DNA of 8,749 nucleotides, taken from assembly GCA_023249695.1 (NCBI GenBank), contig JAHFCD010000062.1, positions 1-8,749 on the forward strand. Direction: 5' to 3'. Origin of the DNA: Elusimicrobiota bacterium. GTDB taxonomy: Bacteria; Elusimicrobiota; Elusimicrobia; UBA1565; UBA9628. The notes beneath the pieces are model-generated. The model was not told the DNA's origin. It worked only from the letters and a program-made list of their open reading frames with translations, and searched no databases. Positions 1-5,385 of the stretch are shown here, piece by piece. Made by a program: the position numbers and the translations under genes. The first letter of the stretch is position 1. Every line of letters begins with the position of its first letter.

Positions 1-285
1 GCAAGGCAGGCCTTCACAATTGCCCATGAACTGGGTCATTGGCTTCTGCATAAGGAGCACGTGAGAGAAGATAAGTACGCCATTCTCTACAGAACCCCAC
101 TAGGGCGCGCCAATGAAGATGTGATAGAGACCGAAGCGAACTGCTTTGCCGCCAATCTCTTGGTTCCAAAGAATCTTTTGGATCAGCATTTGGATAAGTC
201 CGACCATGATGCGGCCAAGCTTTTTGGTGTATCGGAAGATCTAATCCGTTATCGACGCAAGAATATCGCCGACGGCGGTTACTAA
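1..285 (+). CDS. ImmA/IrrE-family zinc metallo-endopeptidase (3' part; 5' end outside window)
   Basis: The frame is open from base 1 and ends at TAA 283-285, giving the last 94 residues. It starts with AHELGHWLLH, an HExxH zinc motif (His9, Glu10, His13 of the visible part). About 30 residues later comes ETEANCFAANLLVP, the conserved segment that supplies the third zinc ligand (Glu45) in the ImmA/IrrE family. The tail LFGVSEDLIRYRRKNI is the usual short helical end. Family members cleave repressors or antitoxin-like partners, often an Xre-type DNA-binding protein encoded just upstream or fused; that partner would lie outside the window. The GTG at 61 falls after the HExxH motif and cannot be the true start. 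It is followed after 4 nt by a small membrane-protein gene, probably co-transcribed. Base composition is clearly lower in GC than the genes after 2490, and an attC-like site lies downstream, so this looks like cassette cargo. Family call is secure; substrate unknown. Confidence 0.9.
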   Translation, partial: ARQAFTIAHELGHWLLHKEHVREDKYAILYRTPLGRANEDVIETEANCFAANLLVPKNLLDQHLDKSDHDAAKLFGVSEDLIRYRRKNIADGGY

Positions 286-289
286 CTGC

Positions 290-586
290 ATGTCGTCGCC
301 CACCCCGCCGTCCGTTGATACTCTGACCAAGGAACTCATCGATAATCGTGGGCGTCACGATTACTTCGGTCTGAGGAGGAACTGGTCATGGTTCTTGATG
401 GGCGCGATGGCAATGATGATTCTATTTCAGATGGGATTGACCATCGCCATCGGCAAGGGATGCCTCGACTTCGAAAAGTATCCCATTCTCATCTCATTGG
501 TGGTTGGCGAGAATTTTCTGCAGATTATCGGGATGTGCATCATCGTCGTGAAGTTCCTCTTTAAAGATAACCAGGTCAGCACCTAA
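290..586 (+). CDS. Small two-transmembrane protein downstream of ImmA
   Basis: This 98-aa protein is not a family I can name. A polar N-terminal stretch of about 31 residues (ending LRRNW) is followed by two hydrophobic segments, roughly residues 33-54 and 64-91, separated by a short loop (GKGCLDFEKY). The tail KDNQVST is short and polar. Basic residues before the first segment predict both ends in the cytoplasm. The ATG at 290 lies 4 nt after the ImmA stop with no strong Shine-Dalgarno, which suggests translational coupling. From memory, small membrane proteins ending in an 'IIVVKFLF'-like helix recur next to ImmA/IrrE genes in mobile regions, but I cannot verify this here. A membrane effector, toxin or sensor kept in check by the peptidase is inference. 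The next 58 bases to the attC-like site hold nothing I recognise. Confidence 0.75.
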   Translation: MSSPTPPSVDTLTKELIDNRGRHDYFGLRRNWSWFLMGAMAMMILFQMGLTIAIGKGCLDFEKYPILISLVVGENFLQIIGMCIIVVKFLFKDNQVST

Positions 587-644
587 CAACCCTCCTTCTG
601 ACCTGCCTGGCGCAAGTTCGATTAGCCGGGTACACTTAGACGCA

Positions 645-698
645 ACCTAACCATTCGCTTGTGCCGCCGCGCTTCGCGCGCGGCACAGCGTCTGCGTT
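645..698 (+). other. attC-like integron recombination site, interrupted in its R' box by the IS
   Basis: The left box ACCTAAC (645-651) fits the R'' consensus RYYYAAC. A spacer CATT follows, then a hairpin: CGCT (656-659) pairs with AGCG (687-690), GTGCCG (661-666) with CGGCAC (681-686), and CGCGC (668-672) with GCGCG (676-680) around a TTC loop. T660 and C667 are left bulged on the same side, like the extrahelical bases of attC sites. TCTGC is the opposite spacer. GTT (696-698) begins the R' box, which continues beyond the IS as GTTGGAC at 2490-2496, matching GTTRRRY. Rebuilt length is about 58 bp, the compact class of attC. Orientation is correct for the upstream genes: cargo first, R'' then R'. 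A plain terminator is less likely because no T tract follows. Key check: covariance-model search with the IS removed. Confidence 0.8.
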
Positions 699-715
699 GA
701 AGCTGTAGGAAAATC
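699..715 (+). repeat. Left terminal inverted repeat of the IS
   Basis: GAAGCTGTAGGAAAATC, matching the reverse complement of 2473-2489 at 16 of 17 positions; the only difference is G709 against A in the other copy. Identity stops abruptly outside 699, which fixes the element end to within a base. Confidence 0.88.
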
Positions 716-757
716 CCCCCTGCGCCCGCGTAACCGTTAAAATGAGGCCGTTCTACC

Positions 758-770
758 AAGGAGGCCTCCT
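758..770 (+). promoter_or_regulatory. Strong ribosome-binding site within a perfect 12-bp palindrome
   Basis: AAGGAGG (758-764) is an ideal Shine-Dalgarno sequence 8 nt before the transposase ATG at 773 and fixes that start. The surrounding AGGAGGCCTCCT (759-770) is a perfect palindrome, so the site can fold back on itself as a 4-bp stem with a GGCC loop, or pair between transcripts. This could damp transposase translation. Pairing is seen; the regulatory effect is inferred. Confidence 0.6.
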
Positions 771-772
771 CG

Positions 773-2326
773 ATGGCGCGCTACAAGCCCACGGATTACG
801 GGCAAGGTCAGTTCATTGCGATCTCCTTTGAGAAGCAGATCCTCCCTGGGAGTTTCGAGCACGCGGTCAATTTCGTCATCGACGAAAAGCTGGATTTCTC
901 GATCCTCGACGAGATGCGCACCAACGACGACGCGGGAGCTCCGGCCTACAACCCCCGGGTGATGCTCAAGATCGTGCTGTGCGCCTACGCGCGGGGCATT
1001 ATCTCGAGCCGGGAGATCGAGGCTGTGTGCCAAGAGAACGTCGTGATGATGGCCCTCTCGGCCAACACGCGTCCGCATTTTACGACGATCGCGCAGTTCA
1101 TTCGGGAGCTGGGCCCGGCGATGATGGACCTCTTTGTCGGCGTTCTGCTGTATTGCGACGAGTTAAACCTGATCGGCAAGGAGATGTTCGCCATCGACGG
1201 CTGCAAGTTCTCATCGAACGCGTCGAAGGAGTGGAGCGGGACGCGCGCTGAGTTCGAGGATAAGCGCGACAAGTTCCGGGCGTCGGTTGCGAAGCTCGTG
1301 GCCCAGCACCGGACGATGGACAAGAACGGTCTGCCGGAGTCCGTCCCGGGGAAACGGGCGAAGGAAGAGAAGGCGATTGAGGGCTTCAAGGCGAAGACGG
1401 CCAAGATCGACGCCTGGCTGCGCGAAAACCCCAAGGACAAGCTCGGTTCGAGCGGCAAGCCGGTGAAGAGTTCGATGACGGACGAGGATTCCGCCAAGAT
1501 GGCGTCGAGCCGCGGCGTGATCCAGGGCTACAACGGCCTGGCGATGGTCGATTCCAAGCATCAGGTCATCGTGGGGGCAGAGGTGTTTGGCAAGGCCGAC
1601 GAGGCGGTCACCTTCGGGCCGATGCTGGAGCAGGTGCGCGAGACGTTCAAGAAGCTTAAGGTGAAGAACATCTTCAAGAAGGCGAAGGTCTGCGCCGACA
1701 GCGGGTTCCACACGGAAGAAAGCATGAAGATGCTTTCCGAGAAGAAGATCGACGGCTACGTGCCCGACAAGCTCTTCCGAAAACGAGACTCGGCGTTTGC
1801 GGGCGCGCAACAGCACAGAAGCTTCAAGGCGCTCATCGGGCGCAACGGCTACAAGAAGCGGTTCTTCTCGGCGGACGAGTTCATCCTGGACCCGAAGAAA
1901 GGGAAGCTCGTCTGCCCGGCCGGCAAGGAGCTGTACGTCAAAGACAGCAATTTCAAGACCGCGAACGGCTACCACGGCACGCAATACATGGCCAAGAAGA
2001 CGGACTGTCGGGTCTGCGAACTCCGGTCGGCGTGCTTGCGCAAGCCGCACTCGCCGGCGCGGACCGTGTTCAAGGTGGAAGGGCGCTGGGAGCAGGAGAC
2101 CTTCTCGAAAAAGATGATCAAGAAGTTGGAGAGCGAGGTCGGGCGCTTTCTGTACGGAATGCGCATGGGGATCGTCGAGCCGGTGTTCGCCAATCTTCGC
2201 CACATGCTCGGCCTCGACCGCTTCACGCTGCGCGGCAAGGGCAAGGTGAACATCCAGTGGCTTCTCTACGGACTTGTCCACAACCTCGGGAAGGTCCAGA
2301 GATTTGAATGGGCCGGGGCGGGCTGA
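773..2326 (+). CDS. IS1182-family DDE transposase
   Basis: 517 aa, full length for the family. Residues about 25-112 form the N-terminal DUF772/InsH-like DNA-binding domain (YNPRVMLKIVLCAYARGI, then SREIEAVCQENV, then ANTRPHFTTIAQFI). The RNase H-fold catalytic triad is visible: Asp142 in FAIDGCKFSSNAS, Asp309 in VCADSGFHTE, and Glu469 in GIVEPVFANLRH. A lysine-rich helical insertion of about 100 residues (156-245) lies between the first two acidic residues. A cysteine cluster (C381, C412, C415, C421) precedes the final Glu and may bind metal. The C-terminal GLDRFTLRGKGKVNIQWLLYGLVHNLGKV is characteristic of this group. The protein cuts and rejoins the IS ends. Start is set by the AAGGAGG at 758-764. 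A weak -10 (TAAAAT 738-743) lies upstream, without a clear -35. No frameshift or internal stop. Confidence 0.93.
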   Translation: MARYKPTDYGQGQFIAISFEKQILPGSFEHAVNFVIDEKLDFSILDEMRTNDDAGAPAYNPRVMLKIVLCAYARGIISSREIEAVCQENVVMMALSANTRPHFTTIAQFIRELGPAMMDLFVGVLLYCDELNLIGKEMFAIDGCKFSSNASKEWSGTRAEFEDKRDKFRASVAKLVAQHRTMDKNGLPESVPGKRAKEEKAIEGFKAKTAKIDAWLRENPKDKLGSSGKPVKSSMTDEDSAKMASSRGVIQGYNGLAMVDSKHQVIVGAEVFGKADEAVTFGPMLEQVRETFKKLKVKNIFKKAKVCADSGFHTEESMKMLSEKKIDGYVPDKLFRKRDSAFAGAQQHRSFKALIGRNGYKKRFFSADEFILDPKKGKLVCPAGKELYVKDSNFKTANGYHGTQYMAKKTDCRVCELRSACLRKPHSPARTVFKVEGRWEQETFSKKMIKKLESEVGRFLYGMRMGIVEPVFANLRHMLGLDRFTLRGKGKVNIQWLLYGLVHNLGKVQRFEWAGAG

Positions 2327-2472
2327 GAAGGGGCTGGCAAAGGCCGCAAATACGCCGCATAATCATTCGAAGATTCCGGGAGGGCTAAAATCGCCGGGCA
2401 GCGCGAATGGCGCTGACAGCGGCGTCCTCAGCCAATAACTGCGCGAGAATTACGGCGGAAGAGCATGAAACC

Positions 2473-2489
2473 GATTTTTCTACAGCTTC
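2473..2489 (-). repeat. Right terminal inverted repeat of the IS
   Basis: GATTTTTCTACAGCTTC on the plus strand, the reverse complement of the left repeat with one mismatch. It lies inside the 179-codon open frame that starts at 2407, showing that this frame's N terminus is IS-derived. Confidence 0.88.
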
Positions 2490-2496
2490 GTTGGAC
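2490..2496 (+). other. Rebuilt attC R' box / cassette-gene junction
   Basis: GTTGGAC fits the GTTRRRY core-site consensus. Its GTT repeats the GTT at 696-698 on the other side of the IS. Joined to 645-695 it completes the attC. The same bases encode Leu-Asp of the YkgJ-like protein, so the core site lies inside that gene. The last two R' bases do not pair with the R'' box, as expected if TTGGAC came from the target DNA rather than the cassette. Confidence 0.65.
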
Positions 2497-2965
2497 AAGC
2501 CCGCCGGCGTATGGTGCCGCCTCCTCGGTCCCGGCGGCTGCACGGTCCATGATCTCGGCCAGCCCGAGGTCTGCAGCCGGTACGCGTGCTACTGGCTCGA
2601 ACATGAAAGCCTGTCCGAGGAGTGCCGGCCCGACCGCGTCGGGATGGTCGTGACCGAGAGCGGCACGATCCCCGTCGGCGGCTACCGGCTGCCGGTGCTG
2701 GTGATAAACCTGGCGAACCCGGATTCGGACCGCGGCCCCGCCGCCAAGGCCATGCTCGACGATTTCCTGGCGGCCGGCATGGCGGCCCTGCTGCTCCACG
2801 GCCCGGACATGCGCGTCGTCTACGATCGGGCGCGCTACCCGTCGATCGGTCCGGACGACATCGAGGCGGCCTTCCGGTACGAGCGCTCCAAGGACGCCGA
2901 GGAGCTGCGGCGGCTCGGGGCCGTCGACGAGGGTTTTCGGCCCTGAGGGCCGGCCTCGCATTGGA

Positions 2966-2971
2966 TATAAT
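2966..2971 (+). promoter_or_regulatory. -10 box of the phnA/yjdM gene (leaderless)
   Basis: Perfect TATAAT ending 6 nt before the ATG at 2978, so transcription should start at or within a base or two of the start codon. No convincing -35 is seen 17 nt upstream, and there is no Shine-Dalgarno. Confidence 0.65.
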
Positions 2972-2977
2972 CGGGGC

Positions 2978-3313
2978 ATGGAAAAGATCGCCTGCCCGAT
3001 GTGCGAGATGGACGACATCCTGGAATCTCCGGCGCGATGGGAGTGTTCCACCTGCGGCCACGAATGGGAGCGCGACGCCGCGCCTGCTGCGCCGGCGGGC
3101 CCGCGCGAGGTCAAGGACGCCAACGGCAACGCGCTCGCGGACGGCGACATCGTGACCTTGATCAAGGACCTCCCGCTGAAGGGATCCACTCAGACGCTGA
3201 AGGTCGGGACGAAGTCGAAGCCCATCCGTTTGGTGGAGGGCGACCACGAGCTGACGTGCAAGATCGACGGGATCACCGTCTTCTTGAAAGCCTGCTTCGT
3301 GAAGAAGGCCTGA
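2978..3313 (+). CDS. yjdM: PhnA/YjdM-family zinc-ribbon protein
   Basis: 111 aa, the normal family length. The N-terminal zinc ribbon has CPMC (C6, C9) and CSTCGHEW (C23, C26). After a short linker rich in Ala/Pro comes the diagnostic PhnA domain: VKDANGNALADGD, then LIKDLPLKGS, KVGTKSKPIRLVEGDHELTCKIDG and a C-terminal FVKKA. This closely follows the E. coli YjdM protein as I remember it. The family was named for its place near the phosphonate operon but is not required for phosphonate use; its biochemical role is unsettled. Here no phn genes lie nearby. The start is fixed by the TATAAT six bases upstream. It is convergent with the MoaD-like gene, with only 13 bases between the two stop codons and no visible terminator. 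Confidence 0.93.
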   Translation: MEKIACPMCEMDDILESPARWECSTCGHEWERDAAPAAPAGPREVKDANGNALADGDIVTLIKDLPLKGSTQTLKVGTKSKPIRLVEGDHELTCKIDGITVFLKACFVKKA

Positions 3314-3326
3314 TCCGTCTCATCGC

Positions 3327-3623
3327 TCAGCCCCCCGCGATCGAGGCGACGACGAGGAACGGCTCGTCGCCGGCGGCCACAGCGGACGGCAGAGGCGCTT
3401 CCATCGGCTCATTGGATAAGTCCTCGGAGCAGGCGTAGAAGCGCACGAGCGGGCGGCGCTCCTTCGTGACGTGGTCGCGGATGGTGCCGCACAGCGCGGG
3501 GTGCTTGGCCTCGAGGGCGTCGAGCACCGAGCGCGGCGTCACGGGCGACGCGACCTCGAGCTCCACCTCGCCCGTGATCCGGGCCAAGGTCCGCAAGAAC
3601 GAGGGCACGATCACTCGGACCAT
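3327..3623 (-). CDS. MoaD/ThiS-family ubiquitin-like sulfur carrier
   Basis: 98 aa, starting MVRVIVPSFLRTLARITG and ending SIAGG. The C-terminal Gly-Gly is the site that is adenylated and thiocarboxylated in MoaD, ThiS and related carriers. The middle section (TPRSVLDALEAKHPALCGTIRD, written here in two parts: TPRSVLDALEAK and HPALCGTIRD) is the helix that follows the first beta hairpin in the family, and the DEPFLVVASIAGG strand and tail are typical. The ATG at 3623 lies 2 nt after the stop of the upstream BNR-repeat gene, so the two are translated from one transcript. A longer in-frame extension upstream overlaps the BNR gene and is not credible. No moa or thi genes are nearby, so this is unlikely to be the molybdopterin synthase subunit; the modified target is unknown. 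Confidence 0.87.
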   Translation of the reverse strand: MVRVIVPSFLRTLARITGEVELEVASPVTPRSVLDALEAKHPALCGTIRDHVTKERRPLVRFYACSEDLSNEPMEAPLPSAVAAGDEPFLVVASIAGG

Positions 3624-3625
3624 CG

Positions 3626-4783
3626 CTATTTGATCGTCTGGACGGAGACCGACAGCACGTACGGAAGATCCCGCACGATCGGCTTCCAAGAAGCCCCGCC
3701 GTCCGCCGAGTGGTACACCTGGCCGCCCGACGTCCCGAAATAGACGCCGCAGGGATCCATCGCGTCGACCGCCATCGCGTCGCGCAGCACGTCGACGTAG
3801 CAGTTCTCCTGGGGGAGGCCTTTCGTCATCGGCTTCCAGGTGCGGCCGCCGTCCTTGGTGCGGTACACGCGCAGCTTGCCCTCGGGCGGGACGCGTCCCT
3901 TCATCGGGTCGATCGGAACGACGAAGACCGTGTCGGGCTCGTTGGTGTCGATCGCGATGGGGAAGCCGAAGTTGTTGGGCAGGCCCTTCTCGATGTTCTT
4001 CCACTGGTCGCCGCCGTTCTCGGTCTTGAGCACGCCGCCGTGGAGCTGCATGTAGAGCGTCTCGGGCTTCGCCGGATGCTGCGCGATGCGATGGACGCAG
4101 TAGCCGACCTCGGCGTTCTTGTCGGGCAGGTAGTCGTTGGTCAGGCCCTTGTTGATGGGCCGCCAGCTCCGGCCGGCGTCGTCGGAGCGGAAGGCGCCCG
4201 CCGCGGAGATCGCGACGAAGATGCGGCCCGGGACCATTTTATCGAGCACGATCGTGTGCAGGCACATGCCGCCGGCGCCCGGCATCCACTTGGGGGCGGT
4301 CGCGTGCTGGCGCAGCGCGGGCAGCTCCTTCCAGGTGCGGCCGCCGTCGGACGTCTTGAAGAGCGCGGCGTCCTCGACGCCCGCGTAGCAGGAGTCCGGA
4401 TCGTCGAGCGACGGCTCCAGATGCCAGACGCGCTTGAACTCCCAGGGCTTCATCGAGTTGTCGTAGTGGAGGTGCTCTCCGACCTTGCCCTCGTAGACGA
4501 ACTTGTTGCTCTCGCCGTGGGGCATGCCGTCGGGTCCCATCTTGGGGCCGCCGCCGGGCGTCTCCCAGGTCTTGCCGCCGTCGGAGGAGCGCTGGATCAC
4601 CTGCCCGAACCAGCCGCTGGTCTGCGACGCGTAGATCCGGTTCGGGTCGGCGGGAGAGCCGGCCATGTGGTAGACCTCCCAGCCGTGGAAGAGCGGCCCG
4701 ACGACCTTCCACGCCTTGCGCTTGCCGTCCGACGTCAGGATGAACGCGCCCTTCTTGGTGCCGACCAGGACTCGGATTTTCAT
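3626..4783 (-). CDS. BNR/Asp-box beta-propeller protein (sialidase-like or YCF48-like fold)
   Basis: 385 aa with at least six Asp-box repeats (S/T-x-D-x-G-x-x-W): [10 protein letters not shown] (~66-74), [10 protein letters not shown] (~143-152), [10 protein letters not shown] (~199-208), [10 protein letters not shown] (~253-262), [10 protein letters not shown] (~308-317) and [10 protein letters not shown] (~358-367). Such repeats mark six- or seven-bladed propellers of sialidases, sortilin-type and photosystem assembly factor-like proteins. There is no signal peptide ([14 protein letters not shown]), so it is probably cytoplasmic, and no sialidase active site can be claimed. The ATG at 4783 is chosen because a TTGACA/17 nt/TATTAG promoter ends 7 nt upstream; the TTG at 4819 is merely the -35 box. 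It forms an operon with the MoaD-like gene (2-nt gap). I recall this gene pair recurring in distant bacteria, which would suggest a joint role, but the function is not established. Confidence 0.85.
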   Translation of the reverse strand: MKIRVLVGTKKGAFILTSDGKRKAWKVVGPLFHGWEVYHMAGSPADPNRIYASQTSGWFGQVIQRSSDGGKTWETPGGGPKMGPDGMPHGESNKFVYEGKVGEHLHYDNSMKPWEFKRVWHLEPSLDDPDSCYAGVEDAALFKTSDGGRTWKELPALRQHATAPKWMPGAGGMCLHTIVLDKMVPGRIFVAISAAGAFRSDDAGRSWRPINKGLTNDYLPDKNAEVGYCVHRIAQHPAKPETLYMQLHGGVLKTENGGDQWKNIEKGLPNNFGFPIAIDTNEPDTVFVVPIDPMKGRVPPEGKLRVYRTKDGGRTWKPMTKGLPQENCYVDVLRDAMAVDAMDPCGVYFGTSGGQVYHSADGGASWKPIVRDLPYVLSVSVQTIK

Positions 4784-4790
4784 AGGTGTA

Positions 4791-4819
4791 CTAATACCTC
4801 TCCGCGCGCGCGATGTCAA
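4791..4819 (-). promoter_or_regulatory. Promoter of the BNR-moaD operon
   Basis: On the minus strand, TTGACA (4819-4814) and TATTAG (4796-4791) are separated by exactly 17 nt. Only 7 nt (4790-4784) separate the -10 from the ATG at 4783, so the message is probably leaderless. Confidence 0.72.
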
Positions 4820-4841
4820 CGCGGCGGGGCGGGTGATGCCC

Positions 4842-4870
4842 TTGACAAATCTCCCGGCGCCTGATACTAT
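4842..4870 (+). promoter_or_regulatory. Promoter of the marR gene
   Basis: Perfect -35 TTGACA (4842-4847), 17-nt spacer, -10 TACTAT (4865-4870), with the expected start around 4877, about 8 nt before the ATG. The operator palindrome overlaps the -10 and the start site, so bound repressor would block RNA polymerase. It is divergent from the BNR promoter, with 22 bases between the two -35 boxes. Confidence 0.8.
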
Positions 4871-4885
4871 TTAGATATCTAAATA
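4868..4885. promoter_or_regulatory. Operator 1: 18-bp perfect palindrome at the marR promoter
   Basis: TATTTAGATATCTAAATA is a perfect inverted repeat covering the 3' half of the -10 box, the transcription start and the A of the marR start codon. Size and symmetry fit binding of a MarR dimer. Its core recurs in altered but still palindromic form before the pirin gene (5358-5371), which supports regulation of both by the same protein. Confidence 0.78.
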
Positions 4886-5340
4886 TGGCGACTAAATACC
4901 GAGGCAGCGACGCGGAAGTCCGGGCGCTCAACGCGCTCATCAACCTGATGCGCGCATCGGACGCGGTCGCGGCGGATCTTCAGCGGTGGATCTCGAAAAA
5001 GCGCCTCACGGGGAGCCAATTCGGGATTCTGGAAGTTCTGCTGCACTTGGGACCGCTGTACCAAGGGGAACTGGCCGCGAAGCTGCTGCGCAGCGGAGCG
5101 AGCGTGACTTCCGTCGTGGAAGGCCTGGAAAAACGCGAGTTGGTCGTGCGGCAGCGGACGGAGGAGGATAAGCGTTTCGTGCGGGTGGCGCTGACGAGCA
5201 AGGGCCGCAAGCTCATCGAGGAGATCTTTCCGGGCCACGCGAAGGCCGTGGCCAAGCTGTTCGGCGGACTGACGGATCAAGAGCAGGAGGAGCTCCGGCG
5301 CCTGTGCCGGAAGCTTGGAGTCGCGGCCGGCCGAGGCTGA
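4885..5340 (+). CDS. MarR-family transcriptional regulator
   Basis: 151 aa, standard length. An N-terminal dimerisation helix (residues about 8-35) leads into the winged helix: LTGSQFGILEVLLHLGPLYQ, then GELAAKLLRSGASVTSVVEG (recognition helix), LEKRELVVRQRTEEDKRFVR (wing with the conserved Asp-Arg type turn) and VALTSKGRKLIEE. The C-terminal helices (DQEQEELRRLCRKLG) complete the dimer. The sequence resembles the branch found beside pirin and quinone/redox genes, which often senses electrophiles or phenolics; only one cysteine (in LCRKLG) is visible and it is not at the usual OhrR position, so the signal is unclear. The ATG at 4885 overlaps operator 1, predicting autorepression. A probable terminator overlaps the stop codon, and pirin follows after 45 bases. 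Confidence 0.93.
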   Translation: MATKYRGSDAEVRALNALINLMRASDAVAADLQRWISKKRLTGSQFGILEVLLHLGPLYQGELAAKLLRSGASVTSVVEGLEKRELVVRQRTEEDKRFVRVALTSKGRKLIEEIFPGHAKAVAKLFGGLTDQEQEELRRLCRKLGVAAGRG

Positions 5341-5347
5341 TTTTTTT
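5319..5347 (+). terminator. Probable rho-independent terminator overlapping the marR 3' end
   Basis: AGTCGCGG (5319-5326) can pair with CCGAGGCT (5331-5338) around a CCGG loop, with one mismatch and one G-T pair. Two bases later comes a run of seven T (5341-5347). It would separate marR from pirin transcription, leaving pirin with its own promoter. Stem strength is moderate, so partial read-through is possible. Confidence 0.5.
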
Positions 5348-5357
5348 GTTCCATACA

Positions 5358-5371
5358 TTTCGATATCGAAA
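5358..5371. promoter_or_regulatory. Operator 2: palindrome before the pirin gene
   Basis: TTTCGATATCGAAA is a perfect 14-bp inverted repeat, identical to the core of operator 1 except for A-to-C in one arm and the matching T-to-G in the other. A possible -10, TACATT (5354-5359), overlaps its left arm, so a bound MarR dimer would block pirin transcription. No clear -35 is seen. Confidence 0.72.
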
Positions 5372-5385
5372 CAATTGGAGGCATT

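Larger units (their letters stand above)
699..2489 (+). mobile_element. Complete IS1182-type insertion sequence, 1,791 bp
   Basis: The element is bounded by 17-bp terminal inverted repeats (699-715 and 2473-2489; 16/17 identical) and contains one intact transposase gene. GTT flanks both ends (696-698 and 2490-2492), consistent with a 3-bp target duplication. If the IS is taken to start at A700, GTTG on each side would be a 4-bp duplication. The 146 bases between the transposase stop and the right repeat hold no gene of their own, only the chimeric start of the next open frame. The left end sits within the R' box of an attC-like site and the right end in a YkgJ-like gene. The intact gene and near-identical repeats suggest a recent, probably active element. 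IS1182 assignment rests on the transposase sequence; the target preference of this element is not known to me. Confidence 0.88.
2407..2946 (+). pseudogene. 5'-truncated YkgJ-type cysteine-cluster gene; now a chimeric frame starting inside the IS
   Basis: The native part begins at about 2490. It reads LDKPAGVWC and continues with a Cys pattern C-x7-C-x10-C-x4-C ending CSRYACYWLE, typical of the YkgJ zinc/iron-chelating (CxxCxxCC) family. The N-terminal CxxCxxCC half that should precede it is absent. The ATG at 2407 and the first 28 codons come from the IS right end; reading frame happens to continue into the gene, so a hybrid 179-aa protein could be made. A TTG at 2491 could also start a 152-aa product. 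A possible outward -10 (TAAAAT 2386-2391) lies in the IS. The remainder (about 115 residues after the Cys cluster) is ordinary coding sequence with GC-rich third positions, matching the downstream chromosome. Without the first cysteines, metal-cluster binding is probably lost. I treat it as a gene remnant interrupted first by cassette insertion, then by the IS. Confidence 0.72.

Noticed and set aside
661..686. GC-rich hairpin as a simple transcription terminator
   Set aside because: No T tract follows, and the flanking bases extend the fold with RYYYAAC and GTT boxes in attC layout, which explains more of the sequence.
1211..2281. Long minus-strand open frame (356 codons)
   Set aside because: Lies wholly inside the transposase gene; the translation is low-complexity, rich in Leu/Arg/His, as expected from the opposite strand of GC-rich coding DNA.
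2428..3247. Overlapping minus-strand frames of about 250 codons
   Set aside because: Span the IS end, the ykgJ remnant and phnA with no motif; repetitive Arg/Pro/Ala composition marks them as shadows.
3624..4004. Longer N terminus for the MoaD-like protein
   Set aside because: It would overlap the 3' end of the BNR gene; the 98-residue version starting at 3623 matches family length and the 2-nt operon spacing.
3710..4864. Long plus-strand open frame (384 codons)
   Set aside because: Antisense of the BNR-repeat gene, which has clear Asp-box repeats and a promoter; the plus-strand product has no recognisable motif and is Ala/Val/Arg/His-rich.
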